Assembly: GCF_026626635.1 (NCBI RefSeq)
Contig: NZ_JAPNKA010000001.1
Location: forward strand, 7,192,001 to 7,256,000
Source: Archangium lansingense
Lineage (GTDB): Bacteria > Myxococcota > Myxococcia > Myxococcales > Myxococcaceae
Length of the DNA: 64,000 nt
Direction: 5' to 3'
Shown here: in pieces, positions 8,901 to 19,700 of the stretch
Position numbering within the stretch: the first letter of the stretch is position 1
Layout of the letters: each line of letters begins with the position of its first letter
Translations under genes and position numbers: made by a program
Notes under the pieces: generated by a model
Told to the model about the DNA's origin: nothing
Seen by the model: only the letters and a program-made list of their open reading frames with translations
The model's database searches: none

Positions 8901-10600
8901 CGGACCAGGCCGCGGACCACGCCGCGCTGATGCGGGCGCTGGCGGACCGCGCGCCCCGGCCGGAGGTGTTCGTCCACCTGTGGAGCCTCACGCCGCAGGG
9001 TGAGACCAGCTCCTCGCCGGAGCGCTTCCGCGCCGTGCAGTCGCGCGGCTACTACAGCGTGCTCGCCCTGGCCCAGGCGCTGGCCGGTTCCAGCGGCACG
9101 GAGCCGGTGCGCGTGGAGGTCATCTCCAACCACGTGCATGAGCCGGACGGCGGCGCCGAGGCCCTGCCGGAGAAGGCCCCCATGCTGGGCGTGTGCAAGG
9201 TGCTGCCGCAGGAGCAGCAGCACGTGGGTACGCGCTGCATCGACGTGGTGCTGCCCGGCCCCGAGGGCGTGGACGCGCTGGCCTCGCGGCTGCTGGCGGA
9301 GCTGACCACCCGCTCGCGCGACATGATGGTGGCGTACCGGGGCGCGCGCCGCTGGGTACAGGAGTACGCGGCGACGCGGCTGACGCAGGACCAGGCTCCC
9401 ACGCGGCCGCTGCGCGAGGGAGGCGTGTACCTCATCACTGGCGGTCTGGGTGGCGTGGGCCTGCTGCTGGCCGAGCACCTGGCCGAGACGCGGCGGGCGA
9501 AGCTGGTGCTGCTGGGCCGCTCGCCGCTGCCCCCGCGCGAGGAGTGGGACGGCTGGCTGGCCGGGCACGGCGAGGACGATCGCGTCAGCCGGCTCATCCA
9601 CCGCGTGCGCGCCATGGAGGCCCACGGCGCCGAGGTACTGGTGCTGGCCGCCGATGTCGCGGATGCGGTGCGCATGCGCGAGGTGCTGGCGAGCGTGGAC
9701 GCCCGCTTCGGCGCGCTGCACGGCGTGCTGCACTGCGCGGGTGTCACGCACGGTGACTCGCTCTACAACCCGCTCACCGACCTGGGCGCAGCGGCATCGG
9801 AGACCCAGTTCCGCCCCAAGGTGCACGGCACCTACGTGCTGGAAGAGGTGCTGCGCGGGCGCACGCTGGACTTCGTGCTGCTCTTCTCCTCCAACGCCGC
9901 CGTGCTGGGCGGCCTGGGCTACCTCGCCTATTCGTCCGCCAACCTCTTCCTGGACGCCTTCGCCACCAGCCGCGCCGGCCGGAGCGAGGGAGGCACGCGC
10001 TGGGTGAGCGCCTCGTGGGACGGCTGGCCGGAGGAGACGAAGCACTACGCCGGCTTCCGCACCAGCATGGACCAGTACGCCATGACGCGCGAGGAGGGCG
10101 CGGATGCCGTGCGGCGGCTCGTCACCCTGGGGCTGGACGGCCCGGTGGTGGTCGCCACGGGTGACCTGCCCTACCGCCTCGGGGTGTGGATCCACCGCGA
10201 CGCGCCCGTGAGCCGCCCTGGCGCGGCGAACGCCGCCGCGAAGAAGGCCCGCAAGGGCACCCACGTGCCCCCCGCCAACGAGATGGAGCAGGCCATCGCC
10301 GCCATCTGGCAGGAGGTCCTCGGCGTGGAGCAGGTGGGCCGCCACGAGAGCTTCTTCGACCTGGGCGGACACTCCCTGCTGGCCACCCGCATCGTCGGCA
10401 GGCTGCGCTCGGCGTTCCAGGTGGAGCTGCCGCTGGCGAAGCTGTTCGAGGTGTCCACCGTGGCGGGTCTCGCCCAGGCGGTGACCGCCGCCCAGGCCGC
10501 GCGAGAGGAGTCCCTCTACCGCGAGCTGCTCGACCAGGTGGCCAACATCCCCGAGGACCAGCTCGAGGCCGAGCTCGCGCGCGCCGCCAGCGGCGAGTGA
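5972..10600 (+). CDS. Type I polyketide synthase, single module KS-AT-KR-ACP
   Basis: From the ATG at 5972 the protein has 1542 residues; a TTG at 5954 would add six. The ketosynthase (about 10-435) has catalytic Cys182 in HTACSTAL, His318 in THGTGT and His358 in NIGHLDA. The acyltransferase (about 525-830) has Ser627 in GHSLGEYAA and His726. The motif around His726 reads AAAH, neither HAFH (malonyl) nor YASH (methylmalonyl), so the extender unit is not assigned. The ketoreductase (about 1150-1340) has the NADPH loop GGLGGVG and Tyr1320 in AYSSAN, so it looks active. The carrier protein has Ser1468 in LGGHSL. There is no DH, ER or thioesterase, so the module adds one beta-hydroxy two-carbon unit. 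It lies upstream of the NRPS, with a 135-base gap containing a hairpin. Confidence 0.95.
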   Translation: MAGDTNWNGLEIAIIGMACRLPGAKDAEAFWRNLRDGVESITFLQESELEPSIMEDPALRKDPGYVRAAAVVDGAEDFDAPFFGLLPKEAELTDPQHRVFLECAWSALEDAGYDPARYRERIGVYAGARTNTYVFNLFSNPGAMGNIGAFEVGLGNDLAFLSTRVSHLLNLRGPAYSLHTACSTALVAVHLAGQALLAGECRIALAGGVAIQTPQRTGYLHQFGGITSPDGHCRAFDAKAQGTVFGNGAGVVVLKRLEDALADGDTIHAVIRGSALNNDGSQKASFGAPSVQGQARVIRDALAAADVDARSITYVETHGTGTQLGDPIEVRALTKAFRTNTDEAGFCALGSVKTNIGHLDAASGIASLIKAVLCLKHRQLPPTLHFEQPNPQLELATSPFFVNTTLREWTPGEHPRRAGVSSFGIGGTNAHVILEEAPAPGRPAEGRPWHLLPLSAKTDTALDTATSALASWLEHHPEQSLADVAYTLQVGRQQFQHRRMAVVKDREHAVRVLRGEEPERIVNAIQESRSRPVVFLLPGGGAQYAGMGAGLYHAEPTFRAEVDRVAALFQPHVGVDLRTVLLADPAAEVPELARNAVALPAIFLMEYALAQLWMAWGVEPEAMVGHSLGEYAAACLAGVFTLEDAVALVALRGKLMDGLPRGAMLSVSLPEAELLPLLGRDLDLAAVNAPAQCVASGPAEAVEALAATLAARGVEHRRLHVEAAAHSRMMDALLPAFREKVSTLTLRPPERPYVSSLTGRWVSAEEVTRPEYWVNHLRQPVRFHEAMRELLAEPARVLLEVGPSQSLLALAKLQGEASGARPLVASTRHPKDPQPGEAFLQGALGRLWLAGVDVDWAAVHAHGPRRRVTLPTYPFERERYWIPPGERSAAAASANAPQGKAPDVADWFYLPSWKRTPPPAVASEALALKRGWVVFTDGGPLATRLVALLEEAGQDVVSVFAGTTFSRDGERRFTVAPDQAADHAALMRALADRAPRPEVFVHLWSLTPQGETSSSPERFRAVQSRGYYSVLALAQALAGSSGTEPVRVEVISNHVHEPDGGAEALPEKAPMLGVCKVLPQEQQHVGTRCIDVVLPGPEGVDALASRLLAELTTRSRDMMVAYRGARRWVQEYAATRLTQDQAPTRPLREGGVYLITGGLGGVGLLLAEHLAETRRAKLVLLGRSPLPPREEWDGWLAGHGEDDRVSRLIHRVRAMEAHGAEVLVLAADVADAVRMREVLASVDARFGALHGVLHCAGVTHGDSLYNPLTDLGAAASETQFRPKVHGTYVLEEVLRGRTLDFVLLFSSNAAVLGGLGYLAYSSANLFLDAFATSRAGRSEGGTRWVSASWDGWPEETKHYAGFRTSMDQYAMTREEGADAVRRLVTLGLDGPVVVATGDLPYRLGVWIHRDAPVSRPGAANAAAKKARKGTHVPPANEMEQAIAAIWQEVLGVEQVGRHESFFDLGGHSLLATRIVGRLRSAFQVELPLAKLFEVSTVAGLAQAVTAAQAAREESLYRELLDQVANIPEDQLEAELARAASGE

Positions 10601-10629
10601 GCGCTCCGCCTCCGCCTCCACTCCCGTGA

Positions 10630-10649
10630 CCCGGGCCGCATGGCCCGGG
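10630..10649 (+). other. Perfect 8-bp hairpin between PKS and NRPS
   Basis: CCCGGGCC at 10630-10637 and GGCCCGGG at 10642-10649 flank a four-base loop. No T-tract follows, so this is not a standard terminator. A second short inverted repeat lies near 10682-10698. They could tune expression of the NRPS relative to the PKS or be chance in high-GC DNA. Confidence 0.4.
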
Positions 10650-10735
10650 CACAAGCCCTTCTTCACTGAATCCGCCTCCCGCCCCGGCCTCGCCGGGCTG
10701 CGGAGGTGTGTCCCTTCCCTTCTGGATTTCTCACC

Positions 10736-13700
10736 ATGAGCGACATTACCAAGCAGCTCAGCAAGCTCTCCCCCAAGCAGCGGGAGCTGTTCGAAGCGCT
10801 ACTGCGCCAGCGTCAGAAGCAGAGGGAGGCCGCTGCGCCTCCGGCGCTCCGGAAGAGGGAGGGCACGGGTCCCCTCCCGGCCTCGTTCGCGCAGCAACGC
10901 CTATGGCTGCTGAACCAGATCGAAGGAGCGAGCGCCTCCGCCTACAACATCTCGGTGGCCGTGCGGCTGGACGGCACGCTGGAGATGCGGGCGCTGGAGC
11001 ATGGTCTGAAGGATCTGGTGCGCCGCCACGAGGCCCTGCGCACCAGCTTCCGGACCAGCGAGGACGACCTGCCCGTACAGGTCATCCAGCCCGTGGGTGA
11101 GCACCCGCTGCCTGTCATCGACCTGAGCGGCCTGCCGGAGGCCCAGCGCGAGCCCGAGGCGCGGCGGCTGGCGTCCGAGGAGGGCCAGCGCCCGTTCGAC
11201 CTGGCGGTGGGGCCGCTGTTCCGCACCACCCTGCTGCGGCTGGCCGCGGACCGGCACGTGCTGCTGCTGTCCATGCACCACAGCATCTCCGACGGCTGGT
11301 CCACGGCCGTGCTCGCGCAGGAGATGGCCGTGCTGTACACGGCGTATGCCTCTGGGCGCACGCCGATGCTGCCTCCGCTGGAGGTGCAGTACTCCGACTA
11401 CTCCCTCTGGCAGCGCGAGTGGCTGCAGGGCTCGGTGCTCCAGAGCCAGCTCGACTACTGGCGCCGCCAGCTCACCGGGGCGCCTGCCCTGCTGGAGCTT
11501 CCCACCGACAGGCCGAGGCCCATCGCGCAGACGTTCCGGGGCGCCGCGGTGCGGGTGGAGATGGGCGTGAAGCTGACGGAGGCGGTCGTCGCACTGGGCC
11601 AGCGTCACGGCGCCACGCCCTTCATGGTGCTGCTGGCCACCTGGCAGCTCCTGCTGTCGCGCTACTCCGGCCAGCAGGACATCTCCGTCGGCTCTCCCAT
11701 CGCCGGCCGCAGCCGCCCCGAGCTCGAGGGGCTGATCGGCTTCTTCGTCAACACGCTCGTGCTGCGCTCGCAGGTGTCGCCGGAGCTCTCCTTCCGTGAA
11801 CTGCTGGCCCAGGTGAAGGCCACTACGCTCGCCGCCTACGAGCACCAGGACGTCCCCTTCGAGCGGCTCGTCGAGGAGCTGCGCCCCAAGCGCAGCCTGA
11901 GCTACTCGCCGCTGTTCCAGGTGATGTTCGTCCTGCAGAACACCCCTGGCACGGAGCAGAAGCTGCCGGGGCTGGACCTGGAGGTGCTGCGGCCGGAGGC
12001 CAAGAGCACCCAGTTCGATCTCACGCTCGCGCTGGCAGAGTCCCCCGGGGGCTTCAGCGGCATCCTCACCTACAACACGGACCTGTTCGACGCCTCCACC
12101 GCCGAGCGCATGGTGGGGCACTACCTCACGCTGCTGCGCGAGGAGGTCCGCACTCCGGACACCCAGGTGAGGGCGCTGCCCCTGCTGTCTCCGAGCGAGT
12201 CCCTCCGCATGCTGGAGACCGGGAAGGGCACGACGGTCCCCGCGCCAGAGGACTGGCGCCAGTGCCTCCACCTGCGCGTTGCCACCCAGGCGGCTCGCAC
12301 TCCCGAGGCCACCGCGCTGGTCTGCGGTGAGCAACGGCTGACGTACGCCGAGCTCGACGCGCGGGCCAACCGACTGGCGTGGTACCTGCGTGAGCAGGGC
12401 GTGGGGCCCGAGGTACGGGTGGGTGTCTGCGCGGAGCGCTCGCCGGAGTTGGTGGTGGCGCTGCTGGGCATCCTCAAGGCGGGAGGCGCCTACGTGCCGC
12501 TCGACCCGAGCTACCCGGCGGACCGGCTGGCCTTCATGCTGGAGGACGCCGGCCTCGCCATGGTGCTGACACAGCGCCCGCTGCTGGAGCGGCTGGGCGC
12601 GCCAGGCGAGCGCGTGCTTTGCCTGGACTCCGAGTGGTCTCGCGTCGAGTCACAGCCCTGGGAGACGGCACCCGAGAGCGGCGTGCGCCCGGAGCACCTC
12701 GCCTACATCATCTACACCTCCGGCTCCACCGGCAGGCCCAAGGGCGTGACGGTCACCCACGCCAACCTCGCGCACTCCACGTTCGCTCGCGTCGCCTCCT
12801 ACCCGGAGCCGATGGAGCGCTACCTCATGCTGTCGTCGTTCTCGTTCGACAGCTCGGTGGCCGGCATCTTCTGGGCGCTCACTCAGGGCGGCACGCTGGT
12901 GCTCCCCCAGGAAGGAGCGCAGCAGGAGCCCCGGCGGGTCGCGCAACTGGTGGCGCGGGAGCGGGCCACGCACCTGCTGTGCGCACCCGGCATGTACCAG
13001 TTCCTGCTCGCCGAGCATGCCGAGTCGCGCGCACTGGACTCCCTCAAGGTGGCCATCGTCGCGGGCGAGGCCTGCCCCCGTGAGCTGGTGCGGCAACACC
13101 ATGCGCTGCTGCCGGCCACCCTCTACAACGAGTACGGCCCCACCGAGGCCAGTGTGTGGTGCTCGGTGCACCGCTGCTCCGCCGAGGACTCCCGGCCGCT
13201 GGTACCGATCGGGCGCCCCATCCCCAACACCACGGTGTACCTGCTCGACGAGTCGCTCCAGCCCGTGCCGACGGGCGTGCCGGGCGAGCTCTACGTCGGC
13301 GGCCCTGGTGTCACCCGTGGCTACCTGAGCCGTCCGGAGCTCACCGCCGAGCGCTTCCTCGCCGACCCGTTCAGCCCCGTGCCGGAAGCGCGCATGTACC
13401 GCACCGGGGACCTCGTGCGCTTCCTGTCCGACGGGAGCCTGGAGTTCCTGGGCCGCGTGGACCAGCAGGTGAAGGTGCGCGGCTTCCGCATCGAGCTGGG
13501 AGAGATCGAGTCCGTGCTGCGCCAGCACGCGGCCGTGGACGGCGCGGTGGTGCTGGCGCGCCAGTACGGCGCGGGTGACACGCGACTGGTGGCCTACCTG
13601 GTTCCCGTGAAGGGACAGGCCCCGCAGACCGAGTCCCTGCGGAGCCACCTGCGCGAGCGCCTGCCGGACTTCATGGTGCCCTCGACCTTCGTGCCGCTGG

Positions 13701-16700
13701 AGTCCTTCCCGCTGTCGCCCAACGGCAAGGTGGACCGCAAGGCCCTGACCGCGCTGGACGTCGCACCGCAGGGCGAAGCGCGCGACTACGAGGCGCCGCG
13801 CACCCCCACCGAGGAGCGGATCGCCTCGCTCTGGGCGCAGGTGCTCCAGATGGAGAAGGTGGGCCGGCAGGACGACTTCTTCGCGCTGGGCGGCCACTCG
13901 CTGCTGGCCACTCGGGTCGCCTCCCGCCTCCGCGCCGACCTCGGCGTGGAAGTGCCCCTGCGAGCGCTCTTCGAGGCGCCCACCGTGGCCGCGCTCGCCG
14001 CCCGCCTCGACGCCGGCCTTCGTGAGTCGCCGCGAATGCCCCCGCTGCGGCCCATGCCGCGCGAGGGAGCGCTGCCGCTGTCCTTCGCCCAGCAGCGTCT
14101 GTGGTTCATCGACCGGCTCGAGCCGGGCAGCACGGTGTACAACGTCCCGTCCGCGGTGATGCTCGAGGGTGAGCTGGACGCCTCGCTGCTGCGGCAGGCG
14201 CTGGAGGCGCTCGTGCTCCGCCACGAGTCGCTGCGCACCACGTTCGGCATCCTGAGCGACGAGCCCGTCCAGGTCATCCTTCCGCACCTGGACGTCTCCC
14301 TGCCGATCGTCGACCTGAGCGCGGTGGAGGACTCCGCTCGCGAGGCGGAGCTGAAGCAGCGCATCACCCAGGAGGTGCAGCGCACGTTCAACCTGGAGAG
14401 CGGGCCGCTGCTGCGCGCCCTGCTGCTGCGGCTCTCCCCTCAGCACCACGTGCTGGTGCTCACCCTGCACCACGTCATCTCCGACGGCTGGTCCATGGGC
14501 GTGCTGATACGGGAGGTGGGTGCGCTCTACTCCGCACTCGCCTCGGGCCAGACGCCCGCCCTGCCCGCCCTGCCCGTGCAATACGCCGACTACGCCGCCT
14601 GGCAGCGCGCCTGGCTACAAGGGCCCGTCCTGCAGGCCCAGCTCGACTACTGGCGCCAGCAGCTCTCCGGCGCCCCGGCCCTGCTGGAGCTGCCCACCGA
14701 CAGGCCACGGCCCGCAGTGCAGTCCTACCGCGGCGCCGTACTGCCCCTGCACCTGCCCGCGCAGCTCGCCTCCCGCCTCAACGCCCTGGCCCGCCAGCAC
14801 GGCGCCACCCCCTTCATGGTGCTGCTGGCCGCCTGGCAACTGCTGCTCTCTCGCTACTCCGGCCAGCAGGACGTCTCCGTCGGCTCTCCCATCGCCGGCC
14901 GTACCCGCGCCGAGCTGGAAGGCCTCATCGGCTTCTTCGTCAACACCCTCGTGCTGCGCTCGCACCTGTCACCGCAGCTCTCCTTCCAGGAGCTGCTGGC
15001 CCAGGTGAAGGCCACCACCCTGGGCGCCTACGAGCACCAGGACGTCCCCTTCGAGAAGCTGGTGGAGGAGCTTCGCCCTGAGCGCAGCCTCAGCTACTCG
15101 CCTCTCTTCCAGGTGATGTTCGTCCTGCAGAACACGCCCACCGAGCCCCTGCAGTTGCCCGGTGTCTCGCTGCGTCCGCTGGAGCTCGAGGGCTCCGCGG
15201 CCCGCTTCGACTTGAGCCTCGAACTGGCCGAGCACTCCGGCGGCTTCTCCGGACGCCTCGAGTACAACACCGACCTCTTCGACTCCGGCACGGTGGCTCG
15301 CATGGCCGAGCACTTCGGCTTGCTGCTGGAGTCCATCGCCAGCGAGCCGCAGCGCCCCCTGGCCACGCTGCCCCTGCTGCGCACCGAGGAGCGCCACACG
15401 CTGCTGGAGGCCTGGAACGGCTCGCGCCGCGAGGTGGAATGGGAGGGCTGCTGGCACGAGCGCGTCGAGCGCCGTGCGGCCCTCACCCCGGACAACCTGG
15501 CCGTGCTCGATGACGAGCGCGCGCTCACCTTCTCCGAGCTCAACCGCCGCGCCAACCAGCTCGCCTGGACCCTGCGTGCCCGGGGCGTGGGACCCGAGTC
15601 CCGCGTGGGCCTGTGCATGGAGCGCTCGGTGGACATGGTCGTGGCGATCCTCGCCATCCTCAAGGCGGGCGGGGCCTACGTCCCCATGGACCCCACCTAT
15701 CCCGCCGAGCGCCTGAGCTACATGGTGCAGGACTCCCGTGCCGGCTGGGTGCTCACGCAGCAGCGGCTGGCGGGCCTGTTCGCCGGGCAGCAGGTGGAGG
15801 TGTTCTGCATGGACACCGCGGTGCCCGCCCACGGCCAGCAGCCCGAGTCCAACCCTCCGCCACTCAGTGCCCCCCAGCACCTCGCGTACGTCATCTACAC
15901 CTCCGGCAGCACCGGCAGGCCCAAGGGCGTCATGGTGCAGCACGCCTCGGTGATGAACCTGCGGGCGGCGCTGGCGGCCACCGCCTACGCGGGCGTGGAC
16001 AAGCCCCTGCGCGTCAGCGTCAACGCACCCCTGGCTTTCGACGCCTCCGTCCAGCAGCTCATCCAGCTGGCCGACGGGCATACCCTGTGCGTGGTGCCGC
16101 AGGCCGCGCGCGAGGACGCGAGCCTGCTGGTGGCCTGGTTGGAGCGGCATGCCGTGGAGGTGCTGGACTGCGCTCCGTCGCACCTGCGCCTGCTCATGGA
16201 AGAAGGACTGGGCGCGCACCGCCCCCTGCGCGTGCTGGTCGGCGGCGAGGCGGTGGATGAGGCGCTCTGGGATCAACTCTCCACGCATCCGCACATCGAT
16301 TCCTTCAACGTCTATGGCCCCACGGAATGCACCGTGGATGCCACCGTCCGCGCGGTGCGCGGAGCCGGGAAGCGCCCCACCCTGGGCGGCCCGCTGGCCA
16401 ACGTGCAGACCTACGTGCTGGATGCGTACATGAACCCGGCGCCCGTAGGCGTGCCCGGGGAGCTCTACCTCGGCGGGGACTGCCTGGCGCGCGGCTACCT
16501 GGACCGGCCAGAGCTCACCGCCGAGCGCTTCGTGCCCAACCCCTTCAGCACGGCTCCGGGCGCGCGGCTCTACCGCACGGGAGACCGGGCGCGCTGGCTG
16601 TCCCACGGGGAGCTCGAGTACCTGGGCCGTATCGACCACCAGGTGAAGCTGCGTGGCTTCCGCATCGAGCTCGGGGAGATAGAGTCCGCGCTGCGCCAGC

Positions 16701-19700
16701 ACCCGGAGGTGCGGGACACGCTCGTGCTGGTGCGCGAGGATGTGCCGGGTCTCCAGCGCCTGGTGGCCTACGTGGTGCACGCACCAGGCGAGCTGCCCGA
16801 CGTCGCCGCGCTCCGCGTCTGGCTCCAGAAGTTGCTGCCGGAGTACATGGTGCCCTCGGCCTTCGTCTTGCTGGAGTCGATGCCGCTGACCTCGAACGGC
16901 AAGGTGGACCGCAAGGCCCTGCCCGCACCGGAGGGGGCGCGGAATGGCCTCGCCTACGTGGCGCCGCGCACGCCGCTGGAGGAGCGCCTGGCGGGTATCT
17001 TCGCCCAGGTGCTCCGGTTGGAGCGGATCGGCATCCACGACGACTTCTTCGCCCTGGGAGGCCACTCGCTGCTGGCCACCCAGCTTGTCTCGCGAGTGCG
17101 GAGGGACCTGGGCACCGAGCTGCCCCTGCGAGCGATCTTCGAAGCCCACACGGTGGCCGCGCTCGCCGAGCGCCTCCAGGGAGGACGCGACGCGGGCTCC
17201 ACCTCCGCCGGGCAGCCTCCGCTGCGGCCCGTGCCGCGCGACGGGGCGCTGCCGCTGTCCTTCGCCCAGCAGCGCCTGTGGGTGGTGGAGCAACTGACGC
17301 CCGGCAGCGCCACGTACAACAACCCCGCCGCGCTGCGCATCGACGGCGCGCTCGACGTGCGCGCGATGGAGCAGGGCCTCCGCACGGTGGTGAACCGGCA
17401 CGAGGCGCTGCGCACGACCTTCCGCGAGGAGGGAGAGGTCTCCGTCCAGATCGTCCACCCGCCCGCGGCGATGGAGCTGCCCCTCACCGACCTGTCCACG
17501 CTGCCGGAGGCCGAGCGCGAGGCCACGGCGCGGCGGCTGGCGGTGGAGGAGGCCCACCGCCCGTTCGACCTGCGGCGCGGCCCCTTGTTCCGCGCGCACC
17601 TGCTGCGCCTGGCCCCGGAGCACCACGTCCTGCTGGTAACGATGCACCACATCGTGTCGGACGGCTGGTCCGTTAGCGTGCTGGTGCACGAGGTGGTCGC
17701 CGGCTACGAGGCCGCCACCCGGGGCCAGCAAGTCGGACTGCCCCCCCTGCCGGTGCAGTACGCCGACTACGCCGCCTGGCAGCGCGAGTGGATGCAGGGA
17801 CCGGTACTGGACGCCCGGCTGGACTACTGGCGTGAGCAGCTCGCCGGAGCGCCCGCCGCCCTGGAGCTGCCCACGGACCGGCCTCGCCCCGCGGTGCAGA
17901 CGTACCGCGGCGCGTTCCTCCCCGTGCGCTTCCCGGCGGACCTGTCCCGGGCCGTGGCGGATCTGGCGCGCCGACACGGCGCCACGCCCTTCATGGTGCT
18001 GCTGGCCACCTGGCAGCTGTTGCTGTCGCGCTACTCCGGCCAGCAGGACGTCTCCGTTGGCTCGCCCATCGCTGGCCGCACCCGCCCCGAGCTCGAGGGG
18101 CTCATCGGCTTCTTCGTCAACACCCTCGTCTTCCGCTCCCGCCTGCCGCCGGAGCTCACCTTCCGCGAGCTGCTGGCCCAGGTGAAGGGAGCGGCCCTGG
18201 GTGCCGCCGAGCACCAGGACGTCCCCTTCGAGAAGCTGGTGGAGGTGCTGCAGCCGGCGAGGAACCCGAGCCGCTCTCCCTTCTTCCAGGTCACCTTCAC
18301 CCTGCAGAACACGCCGCCCGTGCGCCTGGAGCTGCCGGGGCTGTCGCTGCGCGTGCTGGACACGGAGCTGGAGACCGTCAAGTTCGACCTGAGCCTCGTG
18401 CTGGAGGAATCCCCGGAGGGGCTCGGCGGCGCGCTCAACTACAACACGGACCTGTTCGACGCCTCCACCGCCGGGCGCATGATGGGGCACTACCGCACGC
18501 TGCTGGAGGCCATCGTCGCGGGCGAGGACCGGCGCCTGGGCGAGCTGCCCCTGCTCACCGCCAGCGAGCGCGAGCAGCTGCTGGTCCACTGGAACGCGAC
18601 GTCCGCGGAGTTCCCGCGCGACACGCCCCTGCACGCCCTCTTCTCCGAGCAGGCCGCGCGCACCCCGGACGCGGTGGCGCTGATCCGCGGTGAGGAGCAG
18701 CTCACGTACGGCGAGCTGGAGCGCCGCTCCAACCAGCTCGCGCACCACCTGCGCGCCTACGGCGTCATGCCGGGCACCCGCGTGGGCCTGTGCCTGGAGC
18801 GCTCGGTGGATCTGGTGGTGGGGCTGCTCGGCATCCTCAAGGCCGGCGGTGGCTACGTGCCCATCGACCACCACTACCCGGCCGAGCGCATCTCGCTGCT
18901 GATCCAGGAAGCAGGCGTCGGCGTCATCGTCACGCAGGAGGCGCTGGCGGACACGCTGCCCTCCGCCGGCCTGTTCGTGTGCCTGGACTCGGACGCGGAC
19001 CTCATCGCAGGCCTGCCGGACGGCGCGCCTCCGGCCGCGGCCGTGGGCGGTGACGACCTGGCCTACGTCATGTTCACCTCCGGCAGCACCGGCCGGCCCA
19101 AGGGCGTGTGCATTCCCCACCGGGCCGTGACGCGGCTGGTGCTCGCCAATCCCTTCATCCACTTCGGGCCCGAGGAGGTCTTCCTCCAGCTAGCCCCGGT
19201 GGCCTTCGACGCCTCCACGCTGGAGCTCTGGGGCGCGCTGCTGCACGGCGCCCGGCTGGTGCTGGCCCCGCCGCACACGCCCTCGCTGGAGGAATTGGGC
19301 GCGCTGCTCACCGGCCACGGCATCACCACGCTGTGGCTGACGGCGGCCCTCTTCGAGCAGGTGGTGCTGCACCAGGGTGAGGCCCTGGCCCGGGTACGCC
19401 AGGTGCTCGCGGGCGGTGACGTGCTGCCGGCGCAGCGCGTGCGCCAGCACCTCGAGCGCCTCCCCGAGGGCGCCGTGCTCGTCAACGGCTACGGCCCCAC
19501 GGAGAACACGACCTTCTCCGCCACCCATACCCTGCGCGCCGGAGCGTGGTCCGGCACCTCCGTGCCCATTGGCCGTCCGCTGGGCCACTCCACGGCCTAC
19601 GTGCTGGACTCGCACATGGAGCCAGTCCCCGTGGGCGTGCCCGGAGAGCTGTATGTCGGCGGACACGGCCTGGCGTGGGGCTACCTCAACCAGCCGGAGC

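Noticed and set aside
5471..10666. 1731-codon minus-strand frame
   Set aside because: Antisense to the PKS, produced by third-position GC bias; no recognisable motif.
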